From Steinernema hermaphroditum (taxonomy: Eukaryota > Nematoda > Chromadorea > Rhabditida > Steinernematidae): DNA of 64,000 nucleotides. The translations under genes were made by a program, and so were the position numbers. The stretch covers positions 1,922,001 through 1,986,000 of the forward strand of contig CM059622.1 in the NCBI GenBank assembly GCA_030435675.1, given 5' to 3'. The notes below the pieces were generated by a model, which saw nothing but the letters and a program-made list of their open reading frames with translations, ran no database searches and was not told the DNA's origin. The stretch's first letter is position 1. Every line of letters begins with the position of its first letter. Below are positions 26,900-40,013 of this stretch, piece by piece.

Positions 26900-27345
26900 T
26901 GGAGTCGGACCTCTAAGACCACAACTTCAGCTCCGTTTAACAATTCCGACGCCAATTATCGTCGGTGGATATGGTCCTGCAGCGACTTGATCTTGGCACA
27001 TCGAAAGAGTTAGAAATGTCACACATTTCGAAAAATGACTATTGAGAGCTTTTGAAAGTTGGTCATTCCAATCTGGAACGATTTCGAGGAGAGCTTCTTC
27101 AGAATGGTGAGCCCGTTTTTTTTTTTCAGAATTCGTATTCATTCCTTGCGATTTAGATCAACAAACGATCAGTCATGACGCGAGAAAAGAACATCGGAGC
27201 AAGTTCCCCTCCAAATACAACAAATACCAACATCCATCCTCGAGCTCGAAATGCCAACGCTTACATCAGGACAGTCACTTGGACTTCTATCCGACAGACT
27301 CTCTTTGCGCAATCGGCTTCGAGCAATGAAGCACCACTTCCACGG
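26900..27345 (+). repeat. Cassette module: NLERFRGELLQN exon and DARKEHR leader (left arm)
   Basis: Conserved sequence with a coding-like frame HSNLERFRGELLQN, a possible very short poly-T intron, and DLDQQTISHDARKEHRSKF continuing to a stop at 27329. Related copies stand at about 29560-29880 and 63420-63740. On the opposite strand a second frame (SRCRTISTDGKWRRKC at 29563-29748 and 63366-63551) is also preserved. The poly-T tract is 11 T here and 12 T in the right arm, which changes whether the frame reads through, so coding status is unresolved. Confidence 0.45.
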
Positions 27346-27463
27346 CCTGGGCCTGCGTGGGGAAGTCAAAAAGGGGAGGCGAGAGGCAACGTCGAGGCAT
27401 CAACGAGAGGCACCAACGCAAAGACGCCACTGTCAAAAAAGAACCTCCCCTTCCCCCCAAAAA

Positions 27464-27589
27464 ATGGACCTCTTTCGCGCAGCGTCATTCGCTTTTTACC
27501 TCGGCGTGTTCACCGTCTCCGTAGGAGTGGTGCTTTTAACTGGCGAAACCCCAGGTTGGGGACGCCGTTGTCAAGAAAAGAACCTCTAG
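27464..27589 (+). pseudogene. Truncated GETPGW-family gene (left arm)
   Basis: A 41-codon frame MDLFRAASFAFYLGVFTVSV ending soon after GETPGWG. The second hydrophobic segment and basic tail are missing, and the sequence joins straight to the leader of the intact copy at 27608. Mirrored at about 33911-34036, minus strand. Confidence 0.55.
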
Positions 27590-27607
27590 TTCCTTTTCGG
27601 TAGAAAA

Positions 27608-27868
27608 ATGGAGGTGACGTTCCGTGTAGTCTCCTTCTTGTTTTACCTGGGCGCGTTCATCGTGTCCTTAACAGTAGTCTTAATGACTGGAGAGACCCCA
27701 GGTTGGGCCCTGGGGACCATAATTTCCACATCCTTCGGGATGATATTTAACGTGATCCACGAAAGTGGTGTCGTTTATTTTGCTAAAAGAGATGCCAGGC
27801 GGCGCCAACAGGTGGTCCGCTACCACCTGAACCGCCCCCTCATCGATAGCCTGGAGCGCTTCCAGTGA
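27608..27868 (+). CDS. GETPGW-family two-segment membrane protein (left arm)
   Basis: 86 aa: a first hydrophobic segment (FRVVSFLFYLGAFIVSLTVV), a conserved turn (TGETPGW), a second hydrophobic segment (ALGTIISTSFGMIFNVI) and a basic tail (FAKRDARRRQQVVRYHLNRP). The predicted topology is a helical hairpin in a membrane with the Arg-rich tail in the cytosol. Six or more related copies, mostly damaged, occur in the window, and the family is unknown to me. In other copies the end reads DMRVVESQVV, encoded by one half of a perfect DNA hairpin. Small hydrophobic multi-copy proteins can be selfish toxins or signalling peptides, but nothing here proves either. Confidence 0.6.
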   Translation: MEVTFRVVSFLFYLGAFIVSLTVVLMTGETPGWALGTIISTSFGMIFNVIHESGVVYFAKRDARRRQQVVRYHLNRPLIDSLERFQ

Positions 27869-28214
27869 CAACCCCTGGTCGCTAGGAAGTATATAAGGGT
27901 GGTGGAGAGCAGGTGGTGTGAGCCACAGTGCTGGGTCGTAAGAATGGGAGGGGAGTTGCTCCGTAGTTTCGTTAAAAATTAAAATAAGTCACCCTTGTTG
28001 ATATGAGAAGATTCCCCTGAAACCGTCTCATGGTTCAGGAATTCGGACCCTCAGCGTCGCTTTTTTTTTCTGTTGTCAACCTTATCCTCATGTATTGTCA
28101 CCTCTAATTGCAACCACAATAAAGTACCGTAATACATCTCACAACCGCTACACCACACAGTACAGTAAGCTCATCTCGGGACCCTGGAAGCGGAGAGTCA
28201 ACTATCCTCCAACC

Positions 28215-28322
28215 TGGTACAAGGGGTTAACCTGTTCCCCAACTTCACACCTGTCGCGCGCACTGCTAGTCGCTCTTCCAGTTCAGGCAGTTCTTCTAGC
28301 TCTTCTAACTCGCTCTCATCGT
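28215..28322 (+). pseudogene. Ser-rich C-terminal gene fragment (left arm)
   Basis: A short frame reading LSSNLVQGVNLFPNFTPVAR followed by a Ser/Gly run and a stop looks like a protein C-terminus. It sits between two GTGTGGTGTAG blocks in opposite orientations. Mirrored at about 33179-33286. The rest of 27900-28880 holds only repeat blocks. Confidence 0.3.
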
Positions 28323-28879
28323 GAGGAGCTCGTCTTATTAGCCAGTAGTCGTTGGCACCAGAGATGTTATTCGAGTCTCAAGCCACAACAATTCGAGCCA
28401 CAACAAACTACTCGAACTCGCCATCCTGTCATCCGCCTACGCGTAAATTCGACTCGTCCTTCGCCAAGTCGGCGCGGCACTACCACACCTCCGACTCGTG
28501 GCCTTCATTAGGTATAGCATCACTGTACGTCAGAGATCTTAGAGGGGACGCCTCAAATCTCTGAAATTTCGATCTCAATGGAGGACGGGGACGGCGACGG
28601 TGGCAAATTTTTTGGCGGTGTGGTCGTGTAATCCATTGTCCTCTCCTCTTCCAGGGCACCGAAAAAAAGCTTACTATACTTATGTGTGGTGTAGCGGTTG
28701 TGAGTTTTATAGTACGGTACTTTATTGTGATGGTAAGTAGAGGTGATAATGCATGAGGATAAGGAAAACGGCACTTGGGTAGCTTGTGCATCCATCAAAA
28801 ATCCAAAAAATCCAGGTGGCTCGCACCACTTATTTTAACTCAGTCGCTATGGCTTACCCCACCTGGCTCTCCACCACCC

Positions 28880-29155
28880 TCATATCGATGAGGGGGCGGT
28901 TCAGGTGGTAGCGGACTACCCGCTCTCGCCGTCCCTCCTGGCAGTACAAAAAGGCCGTTGTCGTTAAACAGCGACCACATCATCCCGAAGGATGTGGAAA
29001 CTATTGTTCCCAGCGCCTAACCTGGATCGGTTCCAGTGACAACTCCTGGTCGCCAGGATGCCTGCGATATCGTGCGTTATCGCAGTTATCATCGTTACCG
29101 ATGTTCCTATCGTTAACGCTAACTCCCAGCCTGGAGTTTCCCCTTGAACTATCAC
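28880..29155 (-). pseudogene. Frameshifted GETPGW-family gene (left arm)
   Basis: On the minus strand GETPGWELALTIGTSVTM is followed, after a frame change and an inserted segment, by LGTIVSTSFGMMWSLFNDNG, that is, two partial GETPGW cores. Mirrored at about 32347-32622 on the plus strand. Confidence 0.55.
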
Positions 29156-29984
29156 TATTGCTACCTAGATGGCAAATAGCACTATATAATAGGCCAGGAA
29201 GGCGACCTTAACCCTGATTTCACACAACATCTCTGAAGGGAAATGTTAAGATTCTTTTTTGGACAGTGGCGTCTTTGCGCTGGTGCCTCTTCTACCGGAG
29301 GGGTTGTAAAATCATCACTTTCTCAACCTTAAGTGCAGGTTGCAGGGTGTTTAGTGACTCTCAGACGTCGAAAGTGATGTCAGTCTCTGTTTTATGTGTC
29401 TTCTTCCACAGTCCTGGCGGAGCGCTCCTCCGCGGTCTCAGCTGGGGCTCCTCCAGCCGCCGAGTCCGAAGGACTCGAAGACGAGGGACTGTTCAAGGAG
29501 TTTCGAAGCCATTGTTAAGGGAATATAAAAATTTTTTCACAAGACCACAACTTTAACTAGATTCAACATTTTCGACGCCACTTTCCATCTGTGGATATGG
29601 TCCTGCAGCGACTTGATCTTGGTACATCGAAAGAGTGAGAAATGTCACACATTTCGAGAGTGGCCATTGAGAGCTGTTGGAAGTTGGTCATTTTGATCTC
29701 TAACGATTTCGAGGACAGCTTCTTCAGAATGGTGAGTTTTTCGTTCAAGAGTTCCTAGTAATTCCTTGTGATTTAGATCAACAAACGATCAGTCATGACA
29801 TGAGAAAAAAATCTCGAAACAAGTTCTCCTCGAACTACAAACGTCCATCCTCGAGATCGAAATTCGAACATGCGCAGGTGGTGCGCTACCACCTGAACCG
29901 CCCCTCAATATGTGCGAGCGGGAGAGACCAGCGCGAAGACGCCGCTGTCAAAAACGAACCTCTATTTCCCTATTGGGTTTCGTA

Positions 29985-30220
29985 ATGGAAGCCCAACTCA
30001 TCTTCCGCGTCGCATCCTTCGCGTTGTTGGTGCCCCAGGTTGGGCGCCAGAAACAATAGGTTCCACATCCTTCGGGATGTTCTGGTCGTTGTTTAACGAC
30101 AACGGCAATTTTTTCGCTGCCAGATGTGACCAGAGGCGGCGAGAGCGGGCGGTCCGATACCACCTGGACCGCTCCACCACCATCATTGATATGAGGGTGG
30201 TGGAGAGTCATGTGGTGTAG
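29985..30220 (+). pseudogene. Frameshifted GETPGW-family gene crossing the left-arm end
   Basis: It starts MEAQLIFRVASFALLV, changes frame, then reads GAPGWAPETIGSTSFGMFWS and a tail DMRVVESHVV. The arm of the palindrome ends inside it at 30145, so the right-arm counterpart (31357 onwards, minus) loses the tail and terminates in unrelated sequence. Confidence 0.6.
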
Positions 30221-30242
30221 CCACTGCACTGGCACTGGGTCA

Positions 30243-30430
30243 TAGGGTGGCGGGGGAAGGGATGCGAGGCCTCCTCTCATCCCTTCTCGCGGCGAAGAAG
30301 ATACCAATGTCGTGTACTATGTTGCAAATTATCCCGATGGGTGTGGAAATTATAGTTCCCATAGCCCAATCAGGGGCCCTCCCAGTGAGCACCACCACTC
30401 CCAAGGAGACGGCAAATGCGCCTGGGGCCG
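30243..30430 (-). pseudogene. N-truncated GETPGW-family gene in spacer
   Basis: Reads AFAVSLGVVVLTGRAPDWAM, then IISTPIGIICNIVHDIGIFF and AARRDERRPRIP to a stop. The N-terminal codons are replaced by element E. It is the only GETPGW copy unique to the spacer. Confidence 0.55.
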
Positions 30431-31311
30431 CCACCCACTCTCCACCACCCTCATATCAATGAGGGTGGTGGAGAGTCAGGTGGTGTAGCCACCGCGCTGG
30501 CACTGGGGGGACATGGGGTAGGGGGTTTTTAAAAAGGGAACCTCAACCGCACACGCTCATCCTTTTCATTCGCTCATGTTGTACCAATTGACTGTCAAGC
30601 TGACCTTTTTAGCCTCTTTTATTGCTTCTTTCACCATCTCATTGGGAGTGACGATCAAATAAAGTACCGTAATATATCTCACGACCACTACACCACACAG
30701 AAGTACAGTAAGCTCGTCTCTGAAAAGAAGAGGCCCCCTCCCTAGGTGCAACAGGGGGATAATTTGAAATGAACCTCGCCGTCATCCATGGAAGTGGCAA
30801 TTTCTCGGCGGCCAGGAAGCGCACGCAGGCTCACTTATGCTTTGTTCATAAGGTACCCGTCCCCGTCTCGTCCCCGGCGCCGTTTCGTGTTCACGTGGAA
30901 GTTCATTTCAAATTATCCTTCCGAATTGAGTGTTGATCTTTTTGATGGCGGTAGCGTTCACTCCGGATCAGATCGACCTTCTGCAGAAGCGCCTTCTGCT
31001 GCTAGAAGAAGAAGTGGAAGCAGGCTTGGATATGAACCCGAGTGGGTGCGTAACGATTTGACGCGAACGATTTGACGCAGTCCCGAGGACGTGTAGTTGA
31101 AGCAAGAAGTTTAGAAATGGCCATGGCCACTCACAGTCGCGGCCATGGCCATGCAGGCGGTCTAATTCATGGCCACGCCCATGGCCACTCACAGTCGCGG
31201 CCATGGCCATGAATTAGACCACACGCATAGCCATGAATTGAATTGCATCGGCCATGGCCATGGCCGCGACTGTGAGTGGCCATGGCCATGGATTAAACCG
31301 GTCCGCTGCTA
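30424..31311 (-). repeat. 889-bp element E, spacer copy
   Basis: Same orientation and sequence as 36329-37218 (offset 5904-5905), placed in the centre of the palindrome. Its GGGGCCGCC end abuts a truncated GETPGW gene. Its CCGCTGCTA end abuts a 42-bp filler copied from, or shared with, 47799-47840. Confidence 0.8.
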
Positions 31312-33631
31312 AAGCGAGCATTTGAGCATATAGATGAATTAGAATTCAGCATGCCTCTCTCGCCGCCTCTGGTCACATCTGGCAGCGAAAAAATTGCCGT
31401 TGTCGTTAAACAACGACCAGAACATCCCGAAGGATGTGGAACCTATTGTTTCTGGCGCCCAACCTGGGGCACCAACAACGCGAAGGATGCGACGCGGAAG
31501 ATGAGTTGGGCTTCCATTACGAAACCCAATAGGGAAATAGAGGTTCGTTTTTGACAGCGGCGTCTTCGCGCTGGTCTCTCCCGCTCGCACATATTGAGGG
31601 GCGGTTCAGGTGGTAGCGCACCACCTGCGCATGTTCGAATTTCGATCTCGAGGATGGACGTTTGTAGTTCGAGGAGAACTTGTTTCGAGATTTTTTTCTC
31701 ATGTCATGACTGATCGTTTGTTGATCTAAATCACAAGGAATTACTAGGAACTCTTGAACGAAAAACTCACCATTCTGAAGAAGCTGTCCTCGAAATCGTT
31801 AGAGATCAAAATGACCAACTTCCAACAGCTCTCAATGGCCACTCTCGAAATGTGTGACATTTCTCACTCTTTCGATGTACCAAGATCAAGTCGCTGCAGG
31901 ACCATATCCACAGATGGAAAGTGGCGTCGAAAATGTTGAATCTAGTTAAAGTTGTGGTCTTGTGAAAAAATTTTTATATTCCCTTAACAATGGCTTCGAA
32001 ACTCCTTGAACAGTCCCTCGTCTTCGAGTCCTTCGGACTCGGCGGCTGGAGGAGCCCCAGCTGAGACCGCGGAGGAGCGCTCCGCCAGGACTGTGGAAGA
32101 AGACACATAAAACAGAGACTGACATCACTTTCGACGTCTGAGAGTCACTAAACACCCTGCAACCTGCACTTAAGGTTGAGAAAGTGATGATTTTACAACC
32201 CCTCCGGTAGAAGAGGCACCAGCGCAAAGACGCCACTGTCCAAAAAAGAATCTTAACATTTCCCTTCAGAGATGTTGTGTGAAATCAGGGTTAAGGTCGC
32301 CTTCCTGGCCTATTATATAGTGCTATTTGCCATCTAGGTAGCAATAGTGATAGTTCAAGGGGAAACTCCAGGCTGGGAGTTAGCGTTAACGATAGGAACA
32401 TCGGTAACGATGATAACTGCGATAACGCACGATATCGCAGGCATCCTGGCGACCAGGAGTTGTCACTGGAACCGATCCAGGTTAGGCGCTGGGAACAATA
32501 GTTTCCACATCCTTCGGGATGATGTGGTCGCTGTTTAACGACAACGGCCTTTTTGTACTGCCAGGAGGGACGGCGAGAGCGGGTAGTCCGCTACCACCTG
32601 AACCGCCCCCTCATCGATATGAGGGTGGTGGAGAGCCAGGTGGGGTAAGCCATAGCGACTGAGTTAAAATAAGTGGTGCGAGCCACCTGGATTTTTTGGA
32701 TTTTTGATGGATGCACAAGCTACCCAAGTGCCGTTTTCCTTATCCTCATGCATTATCACCTCTACTTACCATCACAATAAAGTACCGTACTATAAAACTC
32801 ACAACCGCTACACCACACATAAGTATAGTAAGCTTTTTTCGGTGCCCTGGAAGAGGAGAGGACAATGGATTACACGACCACACCGCCAAAAAATTTGCCA
32901 CCGTCGCCGTCCCCGTCCTCCATTGAGATCGAAATTTCAGAGATTTGAGGCGTCCCCTCTAAGATCTCTGACGTACAGTGATGCTATACCTAATGAAGGC
33001 CACGAGTCGGAGGTGTGGTAGTGCCGCGCCGACTTGGCGAAGGACGAGTCGAATTTACGCGTAGGCGGATGACAGGATGGCGAGTTCGAGTAGTTTGTTG
33101 TGGCTCGAATTGTTGTGGCTTGAGACTCGAATAACATCTCTGGTGCCAACGACTACTGGCTAATAAGACGAGCTCCTCACGATGAGAGCGAGTTAGAAGA
33201 GCTAGAAGAACTGCCTGAACTGGAAGAGCGACTAGCAGTGCGCGCGACAGGTGTGAAGTTGGGGAACAGGTTAACCCCTTGTACCAGGTTGGAGGATAGT
33301 TGACTCTCCGCTTCCAGGGTCCCGAGATGAGCTTACTGTACTGTGTGGTGTAGCGGTTGTGAGATGTATTACGGTACTTTATTGTGGTTGCAATTAGAGG
33401 TGACAATACATGAGGATAAGGTTGACAACAGAAAAAAAAGCGACGCTGAGGGTCCGAATTCCTGAACCATGAGACGGTTTCAGGGGAATCTTCTCATATC
33501 AACAAGGGTGACTTATTTTAATTTTTAACGAAACTACGGAGCAACTCCCCTCCCATTCTTACGACCCAGCACTGTGGCTCACACCACCTGCTCTCCACCA
33601 CCCTTATATACTTCCTAGCGACCAGGGGTTG

Positions 33632-33892
33632 TCACTGGAAGCGCTCCAGGCTATCGATGAGGGGGCGGTTCAGGTGGTAGCGGACCACCTGTTGGCGCCG
33701 CCTGGCATCTCTTTTAGCAAAATAAACGACACCACTTTCGTGGATCACGTTAAATATCATCCCGAAGGATGTGGAAATTATGGTCCCCAGGGCCCAACCT
33801 GGGGTCTCTCCAGTCATTAAGACTACTGTTAAGGACACGATGAACGCGCCCAGGTAAAACAAGAAGGAGACTACACGGAACGTCACCTCCAT
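33632..33892 (-). CDS. GETPGW-family two-segment membrane protein (right arm)
   Basis: Inverted counterpart of 27608-27868 with an identical translation. Confidence 0.6.
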   Translation of the reverse strand: MEVTFRVVSFLFYLGAFIVSLTVVLMTGETPGWALGTIISTSFGMIFNVIHESGVVYFAKRDARRRQQVVRYHLNRPLIDSLERFQ

Positions 33893-34852
33893 TTTTCTAC
33901 CGAAAAGGAACTAGAGGTTCTTTTCTTGACAACGGCGTCCCCAACCTGGGGTTTCGCCAGTTAAAAGCACCACTCCTACGGAGACGGTGAACACGCCGAG
34001 GTAAAAAGCGAATGACGCTGCGCGAAAGAGGTCCATTTTTTGGGGGGAAGGGGAGGTTCTTTTTTGACAGTGGCGTCTTTGCGTTGGTGCCTCTCGTTGA
34101 TGCCTCGACGTTGCCTCTCGCCTCCCCTTTTTGACTTCCCCACGCAGGCCCAGGCCGTGGAAGTGGTGCTTCATTGCTCGAAGCCGATTGCGCAAAGAGA
34201 GTCTGTCGGATAGAAGTCCAAGTGACTGTCCTGATGTAAGCGTTGGCATTTCGAGCTCGAGGATGGATGTTGGTATTTGTTGTATTTGGAGGGGAACTTG
34301 CTCCGATGTTCTTTTCTCGCGTCATGACTGATCGTTTGTTGATCTAAATCGCAAGGAATGAATACGAATTCTGAAAAAAAAAAAACGGGCTCACCATTCT
34401 GAAGAAGCTCTCCTCGAAATCGTTCCAGATTGGAATGACCAACTTTCAAAAGCTCTCAATAGTCATTTTTCGAAATGTGTGACATTTCTAACTCTTTCGA
34501 TGTGCCAAGATCAAGTCGCTGCAGGACCATATCCACTGACGATAATTGGCGTCGGAATTGTTAAACGGAGCTGAAGTTGTGGTCTTAGAGGTCCGACTCC
34601 AGGCAACAGGTTTTTTTGTATTCCCTTATCAATGGCTTCGAAACTCCTCGAGGAGACCCTCGTCTTCGAGTTCCTCGGACTCGGCGTCAGAAGGAGCGCC
34701 CACTGGGGTGGCGGGGAAGCGGGAACAAAGGCTCCGTCAGAACTTGGCGGAGGAGTCACAGACCAGTGACTAGCATCACTTTCGGTGCCTACGTACGCCT
34801 ATATAAGACCCTACTTAACCTCCGCAGAGACAAAACCCCTACATTACTCAAC

Positions 34853-35398
34853 ATGGCCGTTCAAACCCCTTGCTTCAACTGCACCCTTCTCGAGACTGGA
34901 AACTTCATCCTCGGCTGCTGTCGCGCCGTCTACTGCGCCATCTGCATCGGCTACTACCTCGAGGACTGCGAAGACGACCGCAGCATCTGCCTCAACAACA
35001 CCGTTTGCAAGGCCCAGGCCCAAGAAGGACTCATCTTCGAGTTCGAAGCCTACGTCGACGCCCTCTGGGCGAAGCGTCGCGCAGAAGAAGAGGCCGAATC
35101 GGAGCTCCAAGCGCACCGAGAAGCCGCTATTCTGTCCCTCAAGAAGGTGGCCTCCCTCCCCCAGAAGATCCTCGTTTCGCTCCCTAAGAAGCGAGAGGAA
35201 GAAGTCAAGTCCAAGAAGGTCGTCTTCGACCTGGAACCCACTCGGGCTCCCGAAGAGAAAGCCTCCCGAAAGCGCCGAAGTCCTTCTGACTGTGACGCGC
35301 CGAAGCCGAAGAGAATCCCCGGCCCGAGGTTCGGCCGATTCTGCAGGGAGCAGAGTCGCCATCGAGGCCGTCCCGCTGGAAACAATCGTAGTCACTGA
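34853..35398 (+). CDS. Full-length MAVQT-family protein (right arm)
   Basis: Mirror of 26103-26648 with the same 181-aa product. The 5' sequence ACCCCTACATTACTCAAC directly before ATG, together with the following GGCCGTTCAAACCCCT, contains exactly the 30-bp word that is amplified as a satellite at 46529 and 60391. TATATAAG at about 34800 and a MASKLLE frame at 34632-34772 lie upstream. Confidence 0.6.
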   Translation: MAVQTPCFNCTLLETGNFILGCCRAVYCAICIGYYLEDCEDDRSICLNNTVCKAQAQEGLIFEFEAYVDALWAKRRAEEEAESELQAHREAAILSLKKVASLPQKILVSLPKKREEEVKSKKVVFDLEPTRAPEEKASRKRRSPSDCDAPKPKRIPGPRFGRFCREQSRHRGRPAGNNRSH

Positions 35399-35607
35399 TT
35401 GTATTGTCTGTTGTAAAAAAGATAAAATGTGAAAAAGCATCGAGTGTTGTTGCCTCCACAACGTATAAGCTGTGTCATAGAAGGAGTACGACTTCTTGCC
35501 AACGTGGCTACTCCTAGAATCCCCTAGAACAGGCAACCCGGCTGGCAATGGTTAGAATCGCTACCGTACCACTCGATAGCCCTCTGGGAAGAGCGGTGCT
35601 CGTCGTC

Positions 35608-35765
35608 CATGAAGTCGCAGAGGGCATCGACAGTTTCTTCGATGAATTGGCGCCGAGGGGTGTAGCAGTTGATGTGGCGACAGAGTCTGCGTTGCAGCTG
35701 AAGATGCCGGTCGATTACGGTAGGGGAGGCCTACGAGCTTACCAGAGTGAAAGGGCACAGTGCCA
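35608..35765 (-). pseudogene. Duplicated fragment of MIF4G-like paralogue 4 (right arm)
   Basis: Inverted counterpart of 25736-25893. Confidence 0.7.
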
Positions 35766-35787
35766 GCGCGGTGGCACTGGGTCATAG

Positions 35788-36366
35788 GAGGGCGGGGGAC
35801 ATCGGGACTTTGAAGACGAGGAGAAGGTTAAGGCCAAAGCTGAACCTGAAGAGGCGGTCAAGGAGGCGAACGCGAGCACAAAGAACAATAGCGAGGAGGA
35901 GTTGAAGCTGAGGAACGAAGGTATCGCGTTGGAGAAGAGCCTGAAAGAGCTCCAGGACAGAGTGGCGAAGGTTCGCTACGATATTGACCGTTACAACAGC
36001 GAAGTAAGTAAGCTTTTCCATGATAGCAGTAGTGCGACTCTGAAGAAGATTTCTGGCGGAATCTGAGGATAGTCTTTTGACCCTACCTTTTCGGATGCGG
36101 TACCCTTTCAGATCTCGAAGCTCACCTTCCAGTACGTAACCTTTGTGGATCGCTTGCCTGCTGAAGTGACGGCGCCAGACAGCACCGACGACATCCTTTC
36201 CGAGGCGCACAACATTGAGATGGAGGCGATCAGGAACAAGAAAGAGAAGAAGTCCAAACCGCCACAGGCAGTGAACAGCAGCGACCCAGAGCCCATGGAA
36301 ACTGACGGCGAAGACGCGCCGCTGCCGGGGGCCGCCACCCACTCTCCACCACCCTCATATCAATGA
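35788..36366 (+). pseudogene. 5'-truncated coiled-coil protein gene (right arm)
   Basis: Mirror of 25135-25713: exons 35788-36003 and 36112-36366. Good splice signals and an open frame suggest that the gene was recently intact before its 5' part was replaced. Confidence 0.6.
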
Positions 36367-37218
36367 GGGTGGTGGAGAGTCAGGTGGTGTAGCCACCGCG
36401 CTGGCACTGGGGGGACATGGGGTAGGGGGTTTTTAAAAAGGGAACCTCAACCGCACACGCTCATCCTTTTCATTCGCTCATGTTGTACCAATTGACTGTC
36501 AAGCTGACCTTTTTAGCCTCTTTTATTGCTTCTTTCACCATCTCATTGGGAGTGACGATCAAATAAAGTACCGTAATATATCTCACGACCACTACACCAC
36601 ACAGAAGTACAGTAAGCTCGTCTCTGAAAAGAAGAGGCCCCCTCCCTAGGTGCAACAGGGGGATAATTTGAAATGAACCTCGCCGTCATCCATGGAAGTG
36701 GCAATTTCTCGGCGGCCAGGAAGCGCACGCAGGCTCACTTATGCTTTGTTCATAAGGTACCCGTCCCCGTCTCGTCCCCGGCGCCGTTTCGTGTTCACGT
36801 GGAAGTTCATTTCAAATTATCCTTCCGAATTGAGTGTTGATCTTTTTGATGGCGGTAGCGTTCACTCCGGATCAGATCGACCTTCTGCAGAAGCGCCTTC
36901 TGCTGCTAGAAGAAGAAGTGGAAGCAGGCTTGGATATGAACCCGAGTGGGTGCGTAACGATTTGACGCGAACGATTTGACGCAGTCCCGAGGACGTGTAG
37001 TTGAAGCAAGAAGTTTAGAAATGGCCATGGCCACTCACAGTCGCGGCCATGGCCATGCAGGCGGTCTAATTCATGGCCACGCCCATGGCCACTCACAGTC
37101 GCGGCCATGGCCATGAATTAGACCACACGCATAGCCATGAATTGAATTGCATCGGCCATGGCCATGGCCGCGACTGTGAGTGGCCATGGCCATGGATTAA
37201 ACCGGTCCGCTGCTAGAA
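36329..37218 (-). repeat. 889-bp element E, right-arm copy
   Basis: Mirror of the left-arm copy. Immediately past its CTGCTA end a 38-bp stretch encoding LLEEEVEAGL is repeated, once inside the element and once in the flank, so the boundary was formed by duplication of that sequence. Confidence 0.75.
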
Positions 37219-37377
37219 GAAGAAGTGGAAGCAGGCTTGGGTATGATCCCTAGTGAACCCTCCCGCCATCAGAAGCAGAGCGACGCAGATGGCGCAGTAA
37301 ACGACAGCAACCGAGGATGAACCGAGGTTTGCAGTGTCGAGAACGGTGCAGTTGAAGCAAGGGGTTTGAACAGCCAT
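37213..37377 (-). pseudogene. Truncated MAVQT-family gene (right arm)
   Basis: Inverted counterpart of 24124-24288, with the same truncation at the boundary of the 889-bp element. Confidence 0.6.
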
Positions 37378-38006
37378 GATGTGTACAGGGTGTTTAGTAT
37401 TCTACTTCGGGTTTTCTCTCGGGAGAAATTAAGTAGGATCATATATATGTGTGCACTCAAGCGGCGTAATCTTGTGTCGGCTCGGTGGTTGGAGGGTATT
37501 CAGTGATTCACTTTCTCTCAAGAGTGATTAAGCAGAATAAAGAAAAACGAATTAGATCTAGGATCCTCTTATGTGAGAGCACTTATGCACCGAAAGTGAT
37601 GCTAGTCACTGCTCTGCAACTCCTCGAAGTCCTGACGAAGCCTTTGTTCCCGCTTCCGCGCAGCCCCAGCGAGCGCTCCTTCCGACGCCGAGTCCAAGGG
37701 ACTCGAAGACGAGATGCTTACGGGAGATTCGTATCCATTGGTAAGCGAATACAGAGAAACCTGTTGCCCGAGATTCATGTATTGTTTTCCTTCATGTATT
37801 GTCACCTCCACTTTCCACCACAATAAAGTTATATAATATAAATCTCACAACCGCTACACCACACAGAAGTACAGTAAGCTCATGCCGGGGCCCTGGAACA
37901 AGAAACCGAATTTTCATCCTTATTGGCTCTGCCTTGGCTAGCCGTCAGCTAAAAACAGGAGGATCATTCGCAATTGTCACCAGAAGCACAATCAAAATTC
38001 ACGCCT

Positions 38007-38207
38007 CTATCCTACGACTCCTCCTCCATAGTCCACTGTCCTGGTGGAGCTTTTATTCTCGCTTCTCAGCTGGAGCTCCTTCGCTAGGCTTCTGCTAACC
38101 CAGTTGGCGATCTCCTGTTGACGAGCTCGAAGGTTCGCCCATAGGGCGTCGACTTCGAATTCGAAAATTATGTTTAGGCATGTCGCTTCGAGGAGCTTCG
38201 ACGCCAT
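38007..38207 (-). pseudogene. MAVQT-family coiled-coil fragment (right arm)
   Basis: Inverted counterpart of 23294-23494, identical in translation. Confidence 0.5.
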
Positions 38208-38584
38208 TTTTGATCGACTCCTGCGCAGAAGATTGCATTGCGAAGGTCATCCGCGAAGGTCATCCGATCCATGATCTTCTCTAAATCCATTGGATCATAA
38301 TCTCATGGAGACCGTTCCCGTCGAGTTACTGTACCTCATGACCATCGTTCTATTCTCTGCAGCGCTGCCATATTTCGCGGTCACCGTTGAAATTAGCGTT
38401 CTCTAGACAACAATGTCTATGTCACCAGCTGGCGGATCTTCGATCGTCAGTGGGTCTCGCCACGATTACGCTTAAAACCGTTTGAATCTGCGTGCAATGT
38501 CCGCTCGGCCCTCGCTCGACTGCTCACCCTTCTTCAATTCGCTGCCATGGCGCTGCTAGACTTTGGATTTTGTCGTTACTTTGA

Positions 38585-40013
<1,429 letters not shown>

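Larger units (their letters stand above)
30146..31356. other. Palindrome spacer (1.2 kb)
   Basis: A composite. It holds the tail of the plus-strand GETPGW copy (to 30220), a convergent N-truncated GETPGW copy (30243-30430, minus; FAVSLGVVVLTGRAPDWAMG), a full element E in the right-arm orientation (30424-31311), and a 42-bp filler (31312-31353) that is the reverse complement of 47799-47840. Confidence 0.85.
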
